64,000 nucleotides of DNA from Bryum argenteum (GCA_037043015.1 CM073329.1:492448-556447), one strand, 5' to 3'. Shown: positions 23,028 to 36,852, numbered from the stretch's first letter. Made by a program: numbers and translations. The notes: generated from the letters alone by a model not told the origin.

Positions 23028-26000
23028 CAGCCTCAGCCACCCCAGCAGAGCAGGTCCTTCCTTCCTTCCTTCCAGGTAAGAAAAAGAAAAAAGGTTCCCT
23101 ACAGGCCCTGTGGAAAAAGGGTACTAAGCTCATCCAGGGCTGCATCAACTTAGCTTGGCAAATCATTGCGCTTCCTTGCGTCTGTCCCTAGCATTTTGGA
23201 GGGTCATCCTGCGGCTGCTGCTGCTGGCCTAGCTACCGCCGCTACTGCTGCCGCTGCATCAACCTTACCAACAACACCATCATCGTCATCATCACTTTGC
23301 ATGAGTGCTGAGTGCTGCGCTGCTCGCCATCCAGCCACCTTGCCCCCCTCTGATTATGATCCTTAATCCTGCAGCACACGCTCATGCACTTATGACTCAC
23401 CACTCCTCATTCCAAGTGTTTTTCTTATTCCCTTCCTTTCTGTGGAGATTTCCTTTCCACCTCACCTTGCTGTCCCTCCACCTCTCACAAGTGTTGAAAG
23501 TAACCTCGCCTTTCTTTCCTTTCTACTGAAATTACATCATTGCATTCTTTTGTATATGTTTTGGACACTTCATGCGGGAATGTTATCGGAGTTACTGATG
23601 TGCATATGCTTCCCCAGAACATCTTGCCATGTAAGCTGTCATTCCTAATGGATTAACTTCACAAGAATCTGAAAATCTTGTACGCCCTTCCTCCCAAAAT
23701 AAGTATCTGGTTTGCATGAAAACTTCAATTTAAGTATGTTAACTTGAATAATATTTTTAGGAATAAATAACAACATGATGAGTGAAAAATGACATAAGAA
23801 AACAACAATACTAAGAAAAGGAATACAAGACAATCATTTTGGAAGAGAGGGAGTAATGAATAGGTCATGTGCAACAATTATGCTTTCTCCCCTTCTTATG
23901 GATAACTAATATGGTACCAACAATATTCTTAGAGTAACTTAGTAGCACTTCACAACAAATTGGTTAGTGAATGTATCTCTTGTACATTATTTATCTATTC
24001 TGTAAAAAGTATCTCATATAAATGAAAGATTTTATCTTTAATACTCTTGGAGAAAATTTACGAGATGTTAAACTAAGAAGAATCACATTCAATTATCAAT
24101 ATACTACACTTTTGTATAAACACAAGCTCAACAATAAGGTTTAAAGTGATTCTTTTCAAGATGCTTTGAGCATGAGAGCTAGAAAATTTATCATTCTATT
24201 GTTTGCTTGCAACCAATTGAGTGAAAAATTGACCCGAGCATGTACTCAATCATAAGCCTTTATTCAACTATACTTTTTCTTTTCATAAAGTGTGTGAACA
24301 AACATTGCAAAGCCTAAATGTTAACCAAACTTTCTTACTTTTCCCCTTGGAGCCACCAATCCCACCAATTCTTGTAATCTCTTCCTCTTCCTTTATTGAG
24401 TTTGAGAAAGTTCCATGGGTTTGCATTTAGTAATTCATCTCAAAGGATAGGATTGTAACACTAAAGTGAAAAATGACATATAGTGTTTTAGTTTGCGATT
24501 AACCCTTAGTTTCAAACTCGACCACAATCGACCATGAAAGATAATGTTGTTTTTGCAAAATTTGAAACTTTGACTCAATATAACTCAAAGATCTATTCAG
24601 TCAAATTTGATAAATATTGGTGGGTAGACAATTCTCAACAAAATCCTGCGGTTGGATTTTCCAAAAATAAAATAAAAAATAACTTGTTCATGGATTTCGA
24701 GATCTGGTTGTCTCGAGGTCAGTGTAGAGCTTCTCCCTCACGACCTAAAATAGTTCCCAAACTCATCGACAACTCTTGAGTATGGTTAAACCAACTAATG
24801 ACGTGCACCACCCTAAAGACAAGCACCGGAAGTTCTTGTTTTTATAAAGATCTAACTTCTCTTGCATGTACTTAATGCATACATGATATAAGTGCTCGAC
24901 TGTAAGTTTCCACTTCTAGAATTTATATTTAAAATTTGTGTGTATTTTAAAATACCACAAAAATAGGGAAACTTTGTCTTTTCCTTTTTTTATACCTGAA
25001 TTTTTTTAACCCACTCATTCATCACTCAAGTATATAGAATCCTTGAATGCAGGACAATAGGTGGTTTCAGCATAGTGAGTTTGAGATGCTTTACCTCAAA
25101 ACAACGATTTGGTGTGCACGCAGGATAATGTTGCATTTCATGAAGATACTCAGTCATGAGAGAAAAAGTCCACGTTGTTTCTTCTAAATCAGAATTCTGT
25201 TTACTGTATTCTCTAGTTGCCTTGACTTGTGAGAATCAATTGAATAAAGATCTGCAAAAAGCAATTTGAAGACTGATGTTGGGCGTAGAGCAAAGTTTGG
25301 TAGATTCCAGTCATAGCCAAAGTTCTAGAATGTACGTAGATGACAGGAGCACATGGCAAACATGGCATGAATTGAGCTCATTGATGATTTCCCATTTATC
25401 AGCAAAATGGTGGAGTTAGTGAACAGGCTTGTGGCCAAGCAGGCATAATATATCATGTCATAATTGAGATGAATGATGTAGTCTATTTGGTGTGGCCATT
25501 CGGAAGAAGTCCTGTTTGCTGTTTCATGTTCAATCGCTGGAGGGTGTTGACTGGTAAGCCTCACATGGCTTCAAAATGGAAATGCCTTGATTGGGCTCAT
25601 CATGTTACCAGTTTGAACACATTCTTTATGATTTCAGACAATACGTGCACACACACAAGTTGGAACCTTTCCATTCACTTATTTTTTCTATTTTAGTTCG
25701 GAACAAATAATCATGTAATCATGTTCATCGTGACTGTCAGGAATACATCTTGAATCACAACAATTTCTTGCGCACATGAACACTTTCTACATTTCATCAT
25801 TACTTCCTTATTCATTGGAAGTTATTTATTGATGGCTTCGTTCCATGAGGGGTGTTAGGTGTGCAATTGAATTCTTGAATCTTAGCAAACAAAAAGAGGT
25901 AAATTATTTTGAGGTGAATTGAGGAACTTACATCAATTGGTACTAGAATAACATAAAAGAGAATGATAGAAATACTTGTGAGGAGTATTGAACAATAGTA

Positions 26001-27619
26001 AGAAGTAAAATCTTATGACAATGAAGATAGTCAGAACGCACTGAAATGTAGCATTTTGAGAGAGAGAGAGGAGATTTGGTTGTACTCTTTGAGACGAAGC
26101 ATAAGGGGAAAGAGTATCATTTTGAAAAGGATGGAAATTGATTAGTATCCAAGGGTGAGAATGCAGATCTTGAGGAATTGGTCATGGTGACATCAGCAAT
26201 AGGGGCGTGATATGATATGTCCTTTCGTGCTCACAAAGATCTGAAGAAGCGAAAGAGCATAATGTGAAGGCAAATTAGGCAAAAGGGAGGCGGTGAGTTG
26301 CTCTCGATCACCCGTGATTGGTGGTGACGAAAATAATGAGGAGGCGCGAAAGTGCGGAACAAGGCCAAAGGGAATCGAAGGGAAACGAACCTCGGTCAGG
26401 GGCTCAGTGCCGTCATCGTATGCGGATGAAGAATGAATCATGCAAGCGAAATCTTGTCTGGCGGCGGGTAAGGTGCTACTAATTGCGGAATGACCAGATC
26501 CGTCCCGCCCACCGCCCACTGGTCTTTGTGGCTTCCTCACCTTCATTGTGTCTCTGCACACACTGTGTCTGGATTGCACCGCGTCACAAGACACTCAAGA
26601 GCCGAAACGCAGTGGCGTCCATGCATTTGGGTTTGTGGCTTTATTGGAAAACTTGTGTGAGAAGCTACGAAAAGGAAGCCGATGCTCATTTTCACTGGAC
26701 AACAATGGTGATGCTAAACTTCGAGAGAAGACTAGTTAGAGTCTGTTACAACACTCTATGTAAAGCTCAAGCGGAAGCGCGAGGCAAGACAAGGCAATCA
26801 ATAAGCCCAAAGACTTGTGAAGAAGAAGCGCGAGAAATCAATTCGGCGGCTTCCACGCTGAGCTTGACAAAATCTTGTCTGAAGTACGCTCTGCGCTCTA
26901 CGTCATGTTGAGTGGAGGGCTTGCACATTCTTTTTTCCACCCGCCTTTTTTTGGGGCTCGGCCACTGAGGATGGGGTCCGAGGCTAGTGTTCACACTACC
27001 GGTCCTGGTGGCGTCCTGGCTGTGGCTATTAAAGGCAATGAAGGATAACTTATCTACATTGTTGTGTGTCAAAGGAGAAGGGCCTGGTCAATGCAAGGCT
27101 GGATGCAAGTCTGTCTGCAAGTCCGTCTGCAACACTCCGTCACTCTGTTGACTGCTCCTTCGGGACCTCGACTAGACGACTACTCCCCAGTTTCCCATGT
27201 TGACCGCGGCACCGTGCCCATGTGCTCCTAGTCCCTTCTTCTTCTACTTCACAAAGTGGTCATTTGGTCATTCCTCAAATCTTTGATGCCTTGAAGCACT
27301 TAGAGAATCATTCAATTCCCTTTTTGGGGTAATTAATAATAAAACCAACCAATACATCAATGCAGCCAGAGGGCCTCAAACGATCCTAAGATTGCACTAA
27401 AAAATCCAAAGAATCATGGGGACATGATCTTAAGAAAAGTAACTACGAGGTCGTATGACGAGTCCATAAAGCAAATCACCAGTAAGCCTTACTTTCTCAT
27501 CGCAAGTCATGTCTAGTGCCCAATCCCGTCGGGCTCGGGAATCATAAATGCCAAATCCATCCTGCCATGACTTAGTGCAATCACTCTAATTCCATTTGTT
27601 GGCTTTGAAGTGCCCTATT
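23028..27619. other. AT-rich intergenic stretch
   Basis: Just right of the Copia element, 23035-23175 reads openly on the plus strand (PGKKKKKGSLQALWKKGTKL and onwards, to a TAG) and looks coding-like, but I do not recognise it. An alanine/serine codon repeat follows at 23205-23295. 23600-25350 is AT-rich with no gene signal. A weak Copia integrase remnant lies near 25395-25640. 26190-27200 has short GC-richer open frames without recognisable families. Confidence 0.35.
25395..25640 (+). pseudogene. Possible decayed Copia integrase fragment
   Basis: The plus strand reads YQQNGGVSEQ, then VWPFGRSPVCCFMFNRWRVL and TGKPHMASKWKCL. The spacing of QQNG, a W-P-F pair, C-x(2-3)-FNR and TGKP resembles the end of the Copia integrase core (QQNGVAER ... 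LNR ... KTPYE). Similarity is weak and read by eye only. Confidence 0.3.
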
Positions 27620-27907
27620 GTACAAAAGGCCTAAGGGTTCGCAGCAGCTACCAAGAGGATGAAGATGAGGATGAGCGTTGGATGGGGAGGGGTAAAGGAG
27701 CCCCCTAATTTTTTAATGTATTGGTTTAAATTGCCAAGGAGTACGCTTCTAGCGTAATTTGGGGCCGCACGGCCCATTTCTGAATTCAAAATCATCAAAA
27801 ATTGCCTTGGGGGGGCTCAAATTAAAATTCCAGAGATGGGAGGGAGGATGGGGTGGCACTTTCTCATCCTCTTGGTAGCTGTTGCGAACCCTCACCCGTA
27901 CAAAAGG
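27620..27907. mobile_element. MITE with 29-bp inverted ends and 10-bp target duplication
   Basis: The 268-bp element at 27630-27897 has near-perfect terminal inverted repeats (27634-27662 and 27864-27892, core AGGGTTCGCA-CAGCTACC, one mismatch). It is flanked by the direct repeat GTACAAAAGG (27620-27629 and 27898-27907). No coding capacity. A 9-10-bp duplication is typical of Mutator-like elements, so a MULE-derived MITE is the most likely class; this is inference from duplication length. Confidence 0.85.
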
Positions 27908-30900
27908 GTTTTTGAGATGAAGATATACATCTTGTGATGTATATTGTGACCTATTTTGTGATTTTTTAATTGCAATTTTTATGTTGATAGTATTTTCATT
28001 TCAAAGCCAAAATGATGGAACTTTGTAGCATGTTTTGAGCAATAATATGTTATGATCTTGCAATCTATGTGGTTTCATGAGTCAATTTTTAGTCCACATG
28101 ACCTAAAACAAGTGTGTTACAAGTCTGTACAAATCAGATTTAAATTGCTTGCTCTCTATTTCATCAACAGCACTTGTTTTGAAAATATGTTTTTGGCTAA
28201 CCTACCGTGTAGACGTGTAGGGGTTAAGGGTTTATAGGAATTTAAACACTTAAAATATAAAAAGCTTCCAAAAATATTTGGGTAATCAATAGAAGAATCA
28301 CTTTGTGCAAAAATTCCAAGGTCACATCCTTTGTATTTAAATTTATATTCATGTTTGTAATTTTGAACCCTAGATAGGTTATTTTGGGCATTGATGAGAG
28401 AAAGGGTTATTCAAAGAGTGTCAAGGAAAATTTGTGAAGATCAAAGGATTTGAGCGCATAACAAATGGACTCATTGCTAAGTGATGGATGTTTGTAAGAA
28501 GTTGATACAGAGCACACAACCAAATGACATGGAGCAAAGTCTATAGTCATGTGAATTTTTTTTTAGCCAAAGGTCAATTACTTTCAACTCTTATGATGGG
28601 TTGTAAAGAGGAGGGACGAAAAGCCCAATATTTGTATACTGCCTTTAGCTCAAGATTTTTTTCATTTTTTTTAATGAAAGAATAATAATTCTAGAGATAC
28701 TATTATGAAGATTCTAAAAAATTATCATTTCTCTCTTGGTTGCAAGTATAAAACTCCTTTTGTTCATTGCTTTTTTTCCAAACTTTGGTTTCTCTGGAAA
28801 CAATGTGACTTTTTTTACATGTTTCAAAAGTTGTTTTGATGTTGTTTTGAATCTAGTTGGAACATGACAAAGGTCCTAGAGTCATGATTCTTTTACCACA
28901 ATTTTGAAGCATAAGTATCTCAACTAGCAAGTCTACAGGAATTATTACTTTTTGAGATTTTTGACTTGCATGCAATTATTTGGCTTAGAGAGTGTCCACT
29001 TTGTAAGTAGGGAAGTATTGAAAAATACTTCTTTCGTTACTTTGAACATTACTTTGCCAGATTACCCCTTAAAGTAGCAAGGTACAAGAACTTATCATTT
29101 GAAGTACAAAATACCAAATAGTAAATAATCCTTAAGACAATCACTTCAATGGTGTATTTTTTGGCAATTTTTGGCAATTTTGAACCTTGGACGTCTAAAA
29201 CGTGATGCAATACTTTAAAGGTAAAAATAAATGAATAAATGATCTATTGTAGACATTGGCCAAATAACACAATTGGTCAAAGTGCTCTCTGAAGAATAAA
29301 AATAAGCAAGAAATTCCAATATGTTGTATCTATGTTAAGAGATGAAATTTCCTTACGTCATTTACATTATTTGGTATATCAAATATCTAAATTTTACAAA
29401 ATAAGATCATACTAAAAGTAATGAATTGTGTAGGATTTCTGTAAGGCATTGACATTTTCCTAGTACCCATCACTATTTCCACCTATCGTATGAGTTTCAA
29501 CAATCAAAGTAAAGTTTATTCATTGACTTGATGTAATTTTTTTTTGTTCATACCCATCTTCCAACCCACAACGATAAAGGTTGAAAAGAGGTTCATTCCG
29601 AGCAATTCTTTCGATAAGGCTATATAAGGTATATATAAATTTGTAAAGTGTTATTAGTTTGAATTTATATCAAAAACATCACATTTTACAAAGACACTGA
29701 GAAATTTCATGGTCAAGTGGAACTTTAGAACATGATTGGCTACGAGGACTCTATTTATATATTTACATTGCAGTGAAGAATCTAATGGCATCAAACTTCG
29801 TGCATCTAATGGCTTCTAAAGTTGGAGCACTTTTCTGCTCAGGGATTCGTTGAGAGTCAAACTTTGTGGGCAACCTCATAGCCTTGACTTTCCAGGGTAG
29901 ACCCAACTCCAAGACATGGTTTGAACATATTTCATCACACTAGTAAATATGGAGCTTGAATGTATAACCCCACTACATCAAATTTCATCTGTGTTGTAGT
30001 GGGTGGTCTAATCAACGACAATTAATGACAGTAAAGCAGCTGCGAGGAGCAGTCCCGCTAGACACAATGATCGGGAAGAACGGATGGCTAGTTCATTATC
30101 AGCCGATGGATTCAGCACAGTGGCCAGTTCATTCATGAAACCACTGGCTAAAAACCGATGAAAATTAAAAATAAATTTCTATTCTTAGTATAAAATATGG
30201 TGATTGCCGGAAGAGATCTCTGAAAAAACCGATTGGCTGTGGGAAATGCCGGTTATTAGCTAGTAAAAGTCAAAGAACTTCCCGAATCCTACCGCCAGTA
30301 CACCCAGGCCTTTTAATATTTATATTTCAGTAGTTCCCCAGTAGCGCACAAAAGCACCCGGGACCTTGATGTATTGAAATTGCTCCCCCTTTTGACGAGA
30401 TGGCATCAACCGACTGAGGCGTAAGAGCATCATCAATGCAGAAACTGTAAAAAAGCCCTGTATCGTATATTTCGAGGCTAGTCTGCGGGGCCGCTTGTGT
30501 GTGTGGCCGCATGTTGATCCCTCCCCTCCAACCCGCAGTCCGAAACTGCCACTGTAAAATCTGCCACCTCATCAAATCTCCCACGTCACAACTTTTGGCC
30601 ACTAAATCGAAAGTGAATAGTGTCGGCTCGCTCACAATCCTTTTCTCGTTTCTTGCCTTTCTTGCCTTCGATCCGTCGGTCGTCGCCATCGTGGCAAGAT
30701 CACTGTAGCAACGGATTGCAGTAGCGGGCGCAAGGGAGACTCTCAAATTGCCGGCCAAGGGAGGTTCTTTAACGGGGCCAAGTCCGCTTCCTCCGGTGCC
30801 GTGCTTCCGTTGAAGCGCAGAAGAAGCCGTTGGGAGGCTCGCCGCAGATGAGGTAGAGGACTTGCGTCTTTTCATGCGTAGGACTGAAGATGCTCTAACA

Positions 30901-32096
30901 ATTGGGCAGAAATGTGCTGACGAAGAGGGCTCTGTAACTAACTGAGATGTAATCAGGGTTTTGTCAGATAGAATAGCAGTAGTAAAGTAGTAGGTCCGGG
31001 TTTCAAGCTCCCTGCTCCTGTCACGAGTATTCCGTGCGTGTGCTTGCATGCTGAATATTTTTCCCGACACTCAAATGACTGCCTTAGGTAGCCCCGAGGT
31101 GTCTTGCATGGGATACGCTTATCACTACACAGTGGCACACTCATCACTACACGGGTATAAATCCTCCTCTCCTCCGACCATGTTTCTATTACACAAGGCT
31201 TGTTAACCCTTAAACGTCATATGCTTTCCTGATACCACACCCAAAATCTCTTTTAAACTCCATTTTTAGCATTATTCTATTTTTAATTTGCTTGAGCTCT
31301 ATTCTAAGAAAGTATAGATCTCTTTGAGGTGCTCAGTTTGGAATTCTAAAAATTCCATTTGGTATAATGGAGTGTAAGTTATGAGCAAGATTCTCTAAAA
31401 AAAAAACCCAACCCCTCGGGCTGGGTCTGATGTTTAAGGGTTAAGCCCAAATGACTCACTGAGTGGATCAATTGAATATTATATCATAAAAGTGATGTAA
31501 CAGGGGCCACTTCCCCATCCGTAAAGCCCATGCGCATATGGTTGTTTTGAAGAAGGAAAAACAAGGTCATGGTATCAATTTGTTACATTCTATAATACCT
31601 CTTTAAAATAGTGTACATAGTGTAAACTAACCATACCTTAGGCAAAATGGACCATTTTTGGTCCTTGTTGACTGTAGAGGGCGACTCCTGTTGCCTCGTA
31701 TTGAATTGGTAGGCAGCAACCAGCTTTGATCCTGGAGGTACAATTAGGCCTCTCTTTTCTTCATCGTCCTGCAGTCGCGTTGCTACAGTGATACAGACAA
31801 TTCTGTTGATAGAGACAAACGTGGAAATGCTCCAAAGTTCATTGCAGAGCTCCTCCTTTTCCTGAAGACCACTGGCACAATGTGTATTTTCGTTGATGTA
31901 TTTCTGATCTACAAATCGGTGTTCAGAAGCATTACATACAGGTTGTTACATTACCTATTATATACAATTCGGAGTCCCAATTGGGAACATGAGGAAGCAA
32001 TGATGTTTAGTTCGGAGTTGGTTAATAAATCGGTGAGTTTTCACTTCTTCGATTATTATATTTTTTAAATTTCTTAAAAACCTTTGAACGCGAAAG
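27908..32096. other. AT-rich intergenic stretch
   Basis: 27950-30000 is AT-rich with no recognisable gene. A 247-codon minus-strand open frame at 30327-31070 matches no family and has no supporting signals. A pair of facing GTTAACCCTTAAAC motifs brackets 31202-31445. The last 100 bases before 32097 are AT-rich, a common setting for LINE insertion. Confidence 0.4.
31202..31445. repeat. Candidate small inverted-repeat element with TTAACCCTTAAAC ends
   Basis: gttaacccttaaac at 31202 faces gtttaagggttaa ending at 31445. The interior has a cccaacccctcgggctggg hairpin near 31408-31426. The same end motif recurs in facing orientation at 38166-38247 and singly at 28221 and 39094. I cannot define a target duplication. 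Confidence 0.4.
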
Positions 32097-32260
32097 TGAG
32101 AGTGTAGGCCCGCCCAGAGGTAGGCTCTTCCCAGGAGCCACCACCAACCTCCAACATCCCTCCCAGGAACCAGTCTCCCCTCCTGGACGGCCCGACGGCA
32201 CCCATACGCTCCACAGACGACATAGACAATTTCCAGGACGCGGCTCCCAGCCTCTCCCCG

Positions 32261-32593
32261 ATGCCCTTCTCCCCCGGGAAGCAGCCCACATCCGGCCTTC
32301 CTGCCACCCAGGTACCCATCGCGGAATCTAGTGCAGCGGGCGCGGCACGGCCCCGACCTCCAACGCCAGGCTTCGCGGGCAGAATCCTATCGTTCCTGGA
32401 AAGCGACTCGCCACCCACAGATGACCATGCAGCGCGTCCCCAGACCCCCTCGACCATGCGAGGCATCCGCGCAGCAGCAAGGCAGATCATCTCACCGGCT
32501 CCTGGAAATCAATCAGCCTATGATGTATGGGGTTTTAGACATCCGATCACCAAGAGCGGCGGGGACGCCAATATCCCCTCCGGTGAGTCATGA
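32261..32593 (+). CDS. LINE ORF1, short proline-rich protein
   Basis: 110 residues from the first ATG of the element. Proline/serine-rich (for example PRPPTPGFAGRILSFLESDS), with no CCHC knuckle or RRM that I can see. A full L1-type ORF1 binds the RNA and is much longer, so this is probably the C-terminal part left by 5' truncation. Its TGA overlaps the ORF2 start in the tetranucleotide ATGA (32590-32593). Confidence 0.6.
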   Translation: MPFSPGKQPTSGLPATQVPIAESSAAGAARPRPPTPGFAGRILSFLESDSPPTDDHAARPQTPSTMRGIRAAARQIISPAPGNQSAYDVWGFRHPITKSGGDANIPSGES

Positions 32594-35500
32594 AAATCAA
32601 CTTCCTCTCATTCAATGTACGTGGCCTTAACGACGACGCCGCTGTACTAGGACTCCAGTCGTACATCCGGCAATGCTCCCCCACGCCGGACATCATTGCC
32701 TTACAGGAACACAAGCTGAGAGGTGATGCTGTCACTCGCACCGGCTCAAGATTATGGCGGTCGGCCATCTGCTTCGGCCTGGAAGCCACAGTAGGCTACG
32801 GCCATGAACCGGCCGACTCGGGGGCAGGCTGCGGAGGGGTCATGACCCTCCTGCACCCCCGATGGCAGGGCCGCGTTGGAGCCACGGGCGCTCTGCAAGA
32901 AAACAGGGGACACTGGTTAATCTTGCAGGGGACCCCAGGGGGAGATATAGGCTTCCTCAACCTCTACGCTCCGAACGAATCACCAGCGCGATGTCTTCTT
33001 TGGGAGGCGATCGCCAATGAGCTGCCCCGCACCTGCAGATGGCTCCTCATCGGAGATTTCAACATGGTCGAGCAGCGGGCCGACAAAACCCGCCAATGCC
33101 CCCTTCTGGTTCCACACCGGGAGCGCCTCATATTCGACGCCATGAAGAATGCCATCCAGGTAGAAGACAGCCCTCGGTCCGCGCTCAGCCTCCGCTACTC
33201 GTGAGACAATAATCGGCCCAACGAGTCACGCATACTCGCGCGCCTAGACCGATTCTACATCTTCACTGCGGCCTCCAGCACCGCGGCACGCGACCTTCTT
33301 GAGTACCGGATCCGCAGCGATATGACACGGAGTGACCACCACCCTGTCACAGCCTCCCTACAGCTCGCTGTTCAACCCCGACGTCGCTCCCGATGGAAGA
33401 TGAGCTCATGCTACTTCGATGACACTGAAAGAGATATACAGCGTATCTGGCAAGCCGCGGCCCCGTCCGACTCCTTCTTCACAAAGCTGCGCAGAATCCT
33501 CAGATTCTACAGAGGCTTCTGCAAATCTAAGGCCCAAAGCCACCGGGTGGACGAGGAAGCCCTAATACATAAGCTCGAGGTCCTCACACGCAGAGCTCAG
33601 GATGACCCCACTGATGCCCAAGCCCTGACGGACCGGGGCACCAGCCGCGCCCAACTTGCAGAGTTCCGTGATCGCCTGGCTGAAGGCCGCCGGACTAGAA
33701 CGCGCACCCACTGGAAACTCCACGGTGACTCTGTAACACGCGAATTCTTCCGAGCGGTCCGTCCCTCGGCCACGATGACCCAGATCAGTGCCCTGCGCGC
33801 TGCCGACGGCTCAAGAGAAACAGACCGCACGGCGCTAGAAGACTTGGTTCTCCAGTACTACTCCCAGCTCTTCGCTGCGGTCCCGAGCACCCCCGAATCG
33901 ACACGTGCTGAAGCTGAGCTACTAAACCTGATCCCAGCGACATTCTCCGAACGATTCCCCCCGGCCATTCTCGACGCACTAAGCGCTCCCCCTGACGCAG
34001 CTGAACTACATGGCGCTCTGAAACTCATGGCAACCGGCCGCAGTCCAGGACCGGATGGGGTCATCTCAGAATTCTACGTCCGCTTCTGGGACACCATCGG
34101 CCCGGACTTCACCACCATGATCACTGCAGCAATCGCAGCGGGCGCGCTACCTGTTGGCATGAACCAGGGATTGGTGATCTTACTCCCCAAGGATGGAGAT
34201 CTTGAGCTGATTCCTAACTGGAGGCCCATTACTCTCCTTAATACATCCTACAAGATTCTCGCCAAAGTGCTCCAAGTCCGCATCAAGAAGCTCCTGCCGG
34301 ACATTATACACCCAGGTCAATCTGCCTTCATCCCTTCTCGACACATCCTGGACACCATCATGTTGCAGCACGAGACCATCGCGTGGGCAAAAGACACAGA
34401 TCAACCTCTACTCATGCTCAAACTGGACTTCAAAAAGGCGTTCGACACCGTGAAGTGGTCATTCCTATTCCCGGCAATGGAGCGCATGGGGATACCAGTA
34501 GGCTTCATACAAATGGTAAAGCTCCTCCTACTGGACGCGAACGCCGCAGTGGCACTCAACGGCCAGATCACCACCTCCTTTCCGATTAAACGGGGCGTGA
34601 GGCAGGGCTGCCCCCTTGCGCCCTACCTCTTTCTACTAGTAGCTGAGACACTCGAGTTGGCATCACGGCACGCCATCACTCAGGGTCACCTCCGAGACAT
34701 CAAGCTACCCGACGGCCAATCCCAGCAAGTTCTAACACAGTTCGCAGATGACGCGACCTACTCCCTTTTTGGCGCACACAGGTACCTCAACGCCGCCTCC
34801 TTGTTACTGGATCACTACGGCTGCGCCACAGGCCTGGTAATCAACCGCCAGAAGTGTGGGCTCTTCTGGTTCGGCCCAGGCGAACCTCCGCGCTGGCTGT
34901 CATCCTTCGGATGCTCTATAGCCCCTGTGGGCGAACTAACCAGGCTTCTAGGTACTCCCTTCGGCGTAACTCTCGCCACCACTGATGTCGACGCTTTCCT
35001 GGCGTCCAAAATCCACGCCAAGCTCAGATTCTGGTCGTCAGTCCACCTTTCATTAGCCGCGCGAGCAGTGGTGGTCAACTCAATCCTCATCTCCACTCTC
35101 TGGTACTACATCAGTATATGGAGCGGCTCCTCTCAGATTCTACGCAAAATACGCGCATCCCTGAGAAACTACCTCTGGGCGGGCACTGAAGAGCATGCAC
35201 GTGCAAGGGTGAGGTGGGAAGACTGCTGCGCACCCAAGAAAGCGGGAGGACTAGGCATCATCGACCCAGAAGAGGCGCTCACGGCTCTGATGTGCAAATG
35301 GGTGATTAAGGCGCTCGTCCCGGATCAATCACCCCTACACCTCCTCCTGCGTCACAGACTTGCAGCGGTCCGGCCACCAGAGGCAGGATCATGGCCGCGA
35401 AGCCTCCATTGGATCTTCTTACACCGGTTCTCGGCTCCCCTTGGCTCGCCCCTATGGAACAGGCTCATCACCTCCTGGAGACGGCTAAGCCCTCTAGTCG

Positions 35501-36852
35501 ACACATCGCCGCCGGCATCATACGACGAGCTCCGGAACACAAATCTCTGGTGGACCTCGATATATATAGGCAAAAATTTTGGTTTCACTGTCCAACGGGC
35601 CCGTCAGCTGTGCAAGAAGGGACTACGGAGTCTGCGCGATCTATGGGAGCCGGACACGCTCAACCGCCTCCCATGGCCGGTTCTGCAGACACGCTACGGC
35701 CTGCGTGATGAAGAGCGCCCCCATGTTGACAGCTTCTACTCCAGCATCCCCTCTGCATGGCTGGAACTCGGCACTGCCACCTCCACTCAGGTTAGTGTTG
35801 ATGAGTGGCTAGGGATCTTCGAGGCCCCAGACGCCCCAACTCCAGTTGTGCTCTTCAAGGCCACCTCCGCTTTCCGCCCTGCTCTCCACACGGACTCACG
35901 AGACGTCACGCTGCCAAGCCACATTCCCCTATACACGGTAGGCCAACAATCCAGATCTCTCATTGCCCTTCCTGAGCTGCCATCCCTACGTGACCTTGCA
36001 GGATGCCTCCTCCGGGTCCGAATTGTCGCAGGACACAAATACCTGGCTCCCACGGCAGCCCTCTCTTTCGACCCCGGTCGCTGGCAATGGAGGCAAGGGG
36101 AGAACTTTTTTGCATACACCGCGAAGAAGGGCCGGAATTGGAGAGTTCCACGCGACAACCTCAGCAAGCCAATTCATGAGAAATGGTCCGGGTTGGTACC
36201 ACGGACATTCACGCCAAACTGGGCGGAGCTGTGGAAGCCAGGCCGCCCCAAGAAAGAAGCCGCTTTCCTCTGGAGCCTGTATCACCGCGCCATCGCAGTC
36301 AATCAGTGGCGACAGGTCGCCAACTCTAGCACCCCGGCAACATGTAGCTGCTGCACGGCAGACGTCCCAGAATCCCTCATTCATGGCTTCTATGAATGCG
36401 GAGCGGCCTCCGACGCGTGGACTTTCGCCACCTCCATTCTCTACAGGATCCTCGGCATCCTCGACGTCGGATGCAGATGGCAACGGTTGTCCTGGCAACA
36501 ATGCTTGTTGGGCTACAACCTCCAGGACCACCTGAGTGCTGGCGCCAACATTTGGTCACTAATCCGCGGCTCGGTGCTCTGGGTCATATGGATCCGCCGG
36601 AACGCTTGCGTATTCAAGAACGATAGGTGGCCGCGCGAGCAACTCGATCGCACGCTCTGGGACTCCATCCTAGACCTCGCGCGCATGGCGTGGCTCCGGT
36701 TCCAGAAGCTCGAACGCCTCCAGCCCGTTGCAGGGGTGACGGCCACTCAACTCTTCATGGCCCGGTGGGCCTCCACCGACACGGTATGCACCATCGTTCA
36801 CGGAGCCCCCCGCTGGAACTTCACCTTCCCCCCCAGGGGACCGTTAGACTAG
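32590..36852 (+). CDS. LINE ORF2: endonuclease and reverse transcriptase, one internal stop
   Basis: One frame of 1,420 codons, broken only by TGA at 33202-33204, where the endonuclease family normally has tryptophan (…RYS-stop-DNNRPNESR). An apurinic-type endonuclease lies at the start (FLSFNVRGLN, IIALQEHKL, LLIGDFNM; then ARLDRFYI and SDHHPVT after the stop). The reverse transcriptase has NWRPITLLNTSYKILAK, LKLDFKKAFDTVKW, GVRQGCPLAPYLF and the catalytic FADD at 34741-34752. The C-terminus has a zf-RVT zinc-binding segment (CSCCTADVPESLIHGFYEC). The product nicks target DNA and reverse-transcribes its RNA there. As read it is inactive because of the stop; the second part could restart at 33322. 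Confidence 0.9.

Noticed and set aside
30327..31070. 247-codon minus-strand open frame
   Set aside because: No family resemblance, no splice or promoter context, and composition-driven; not supported as a gene.
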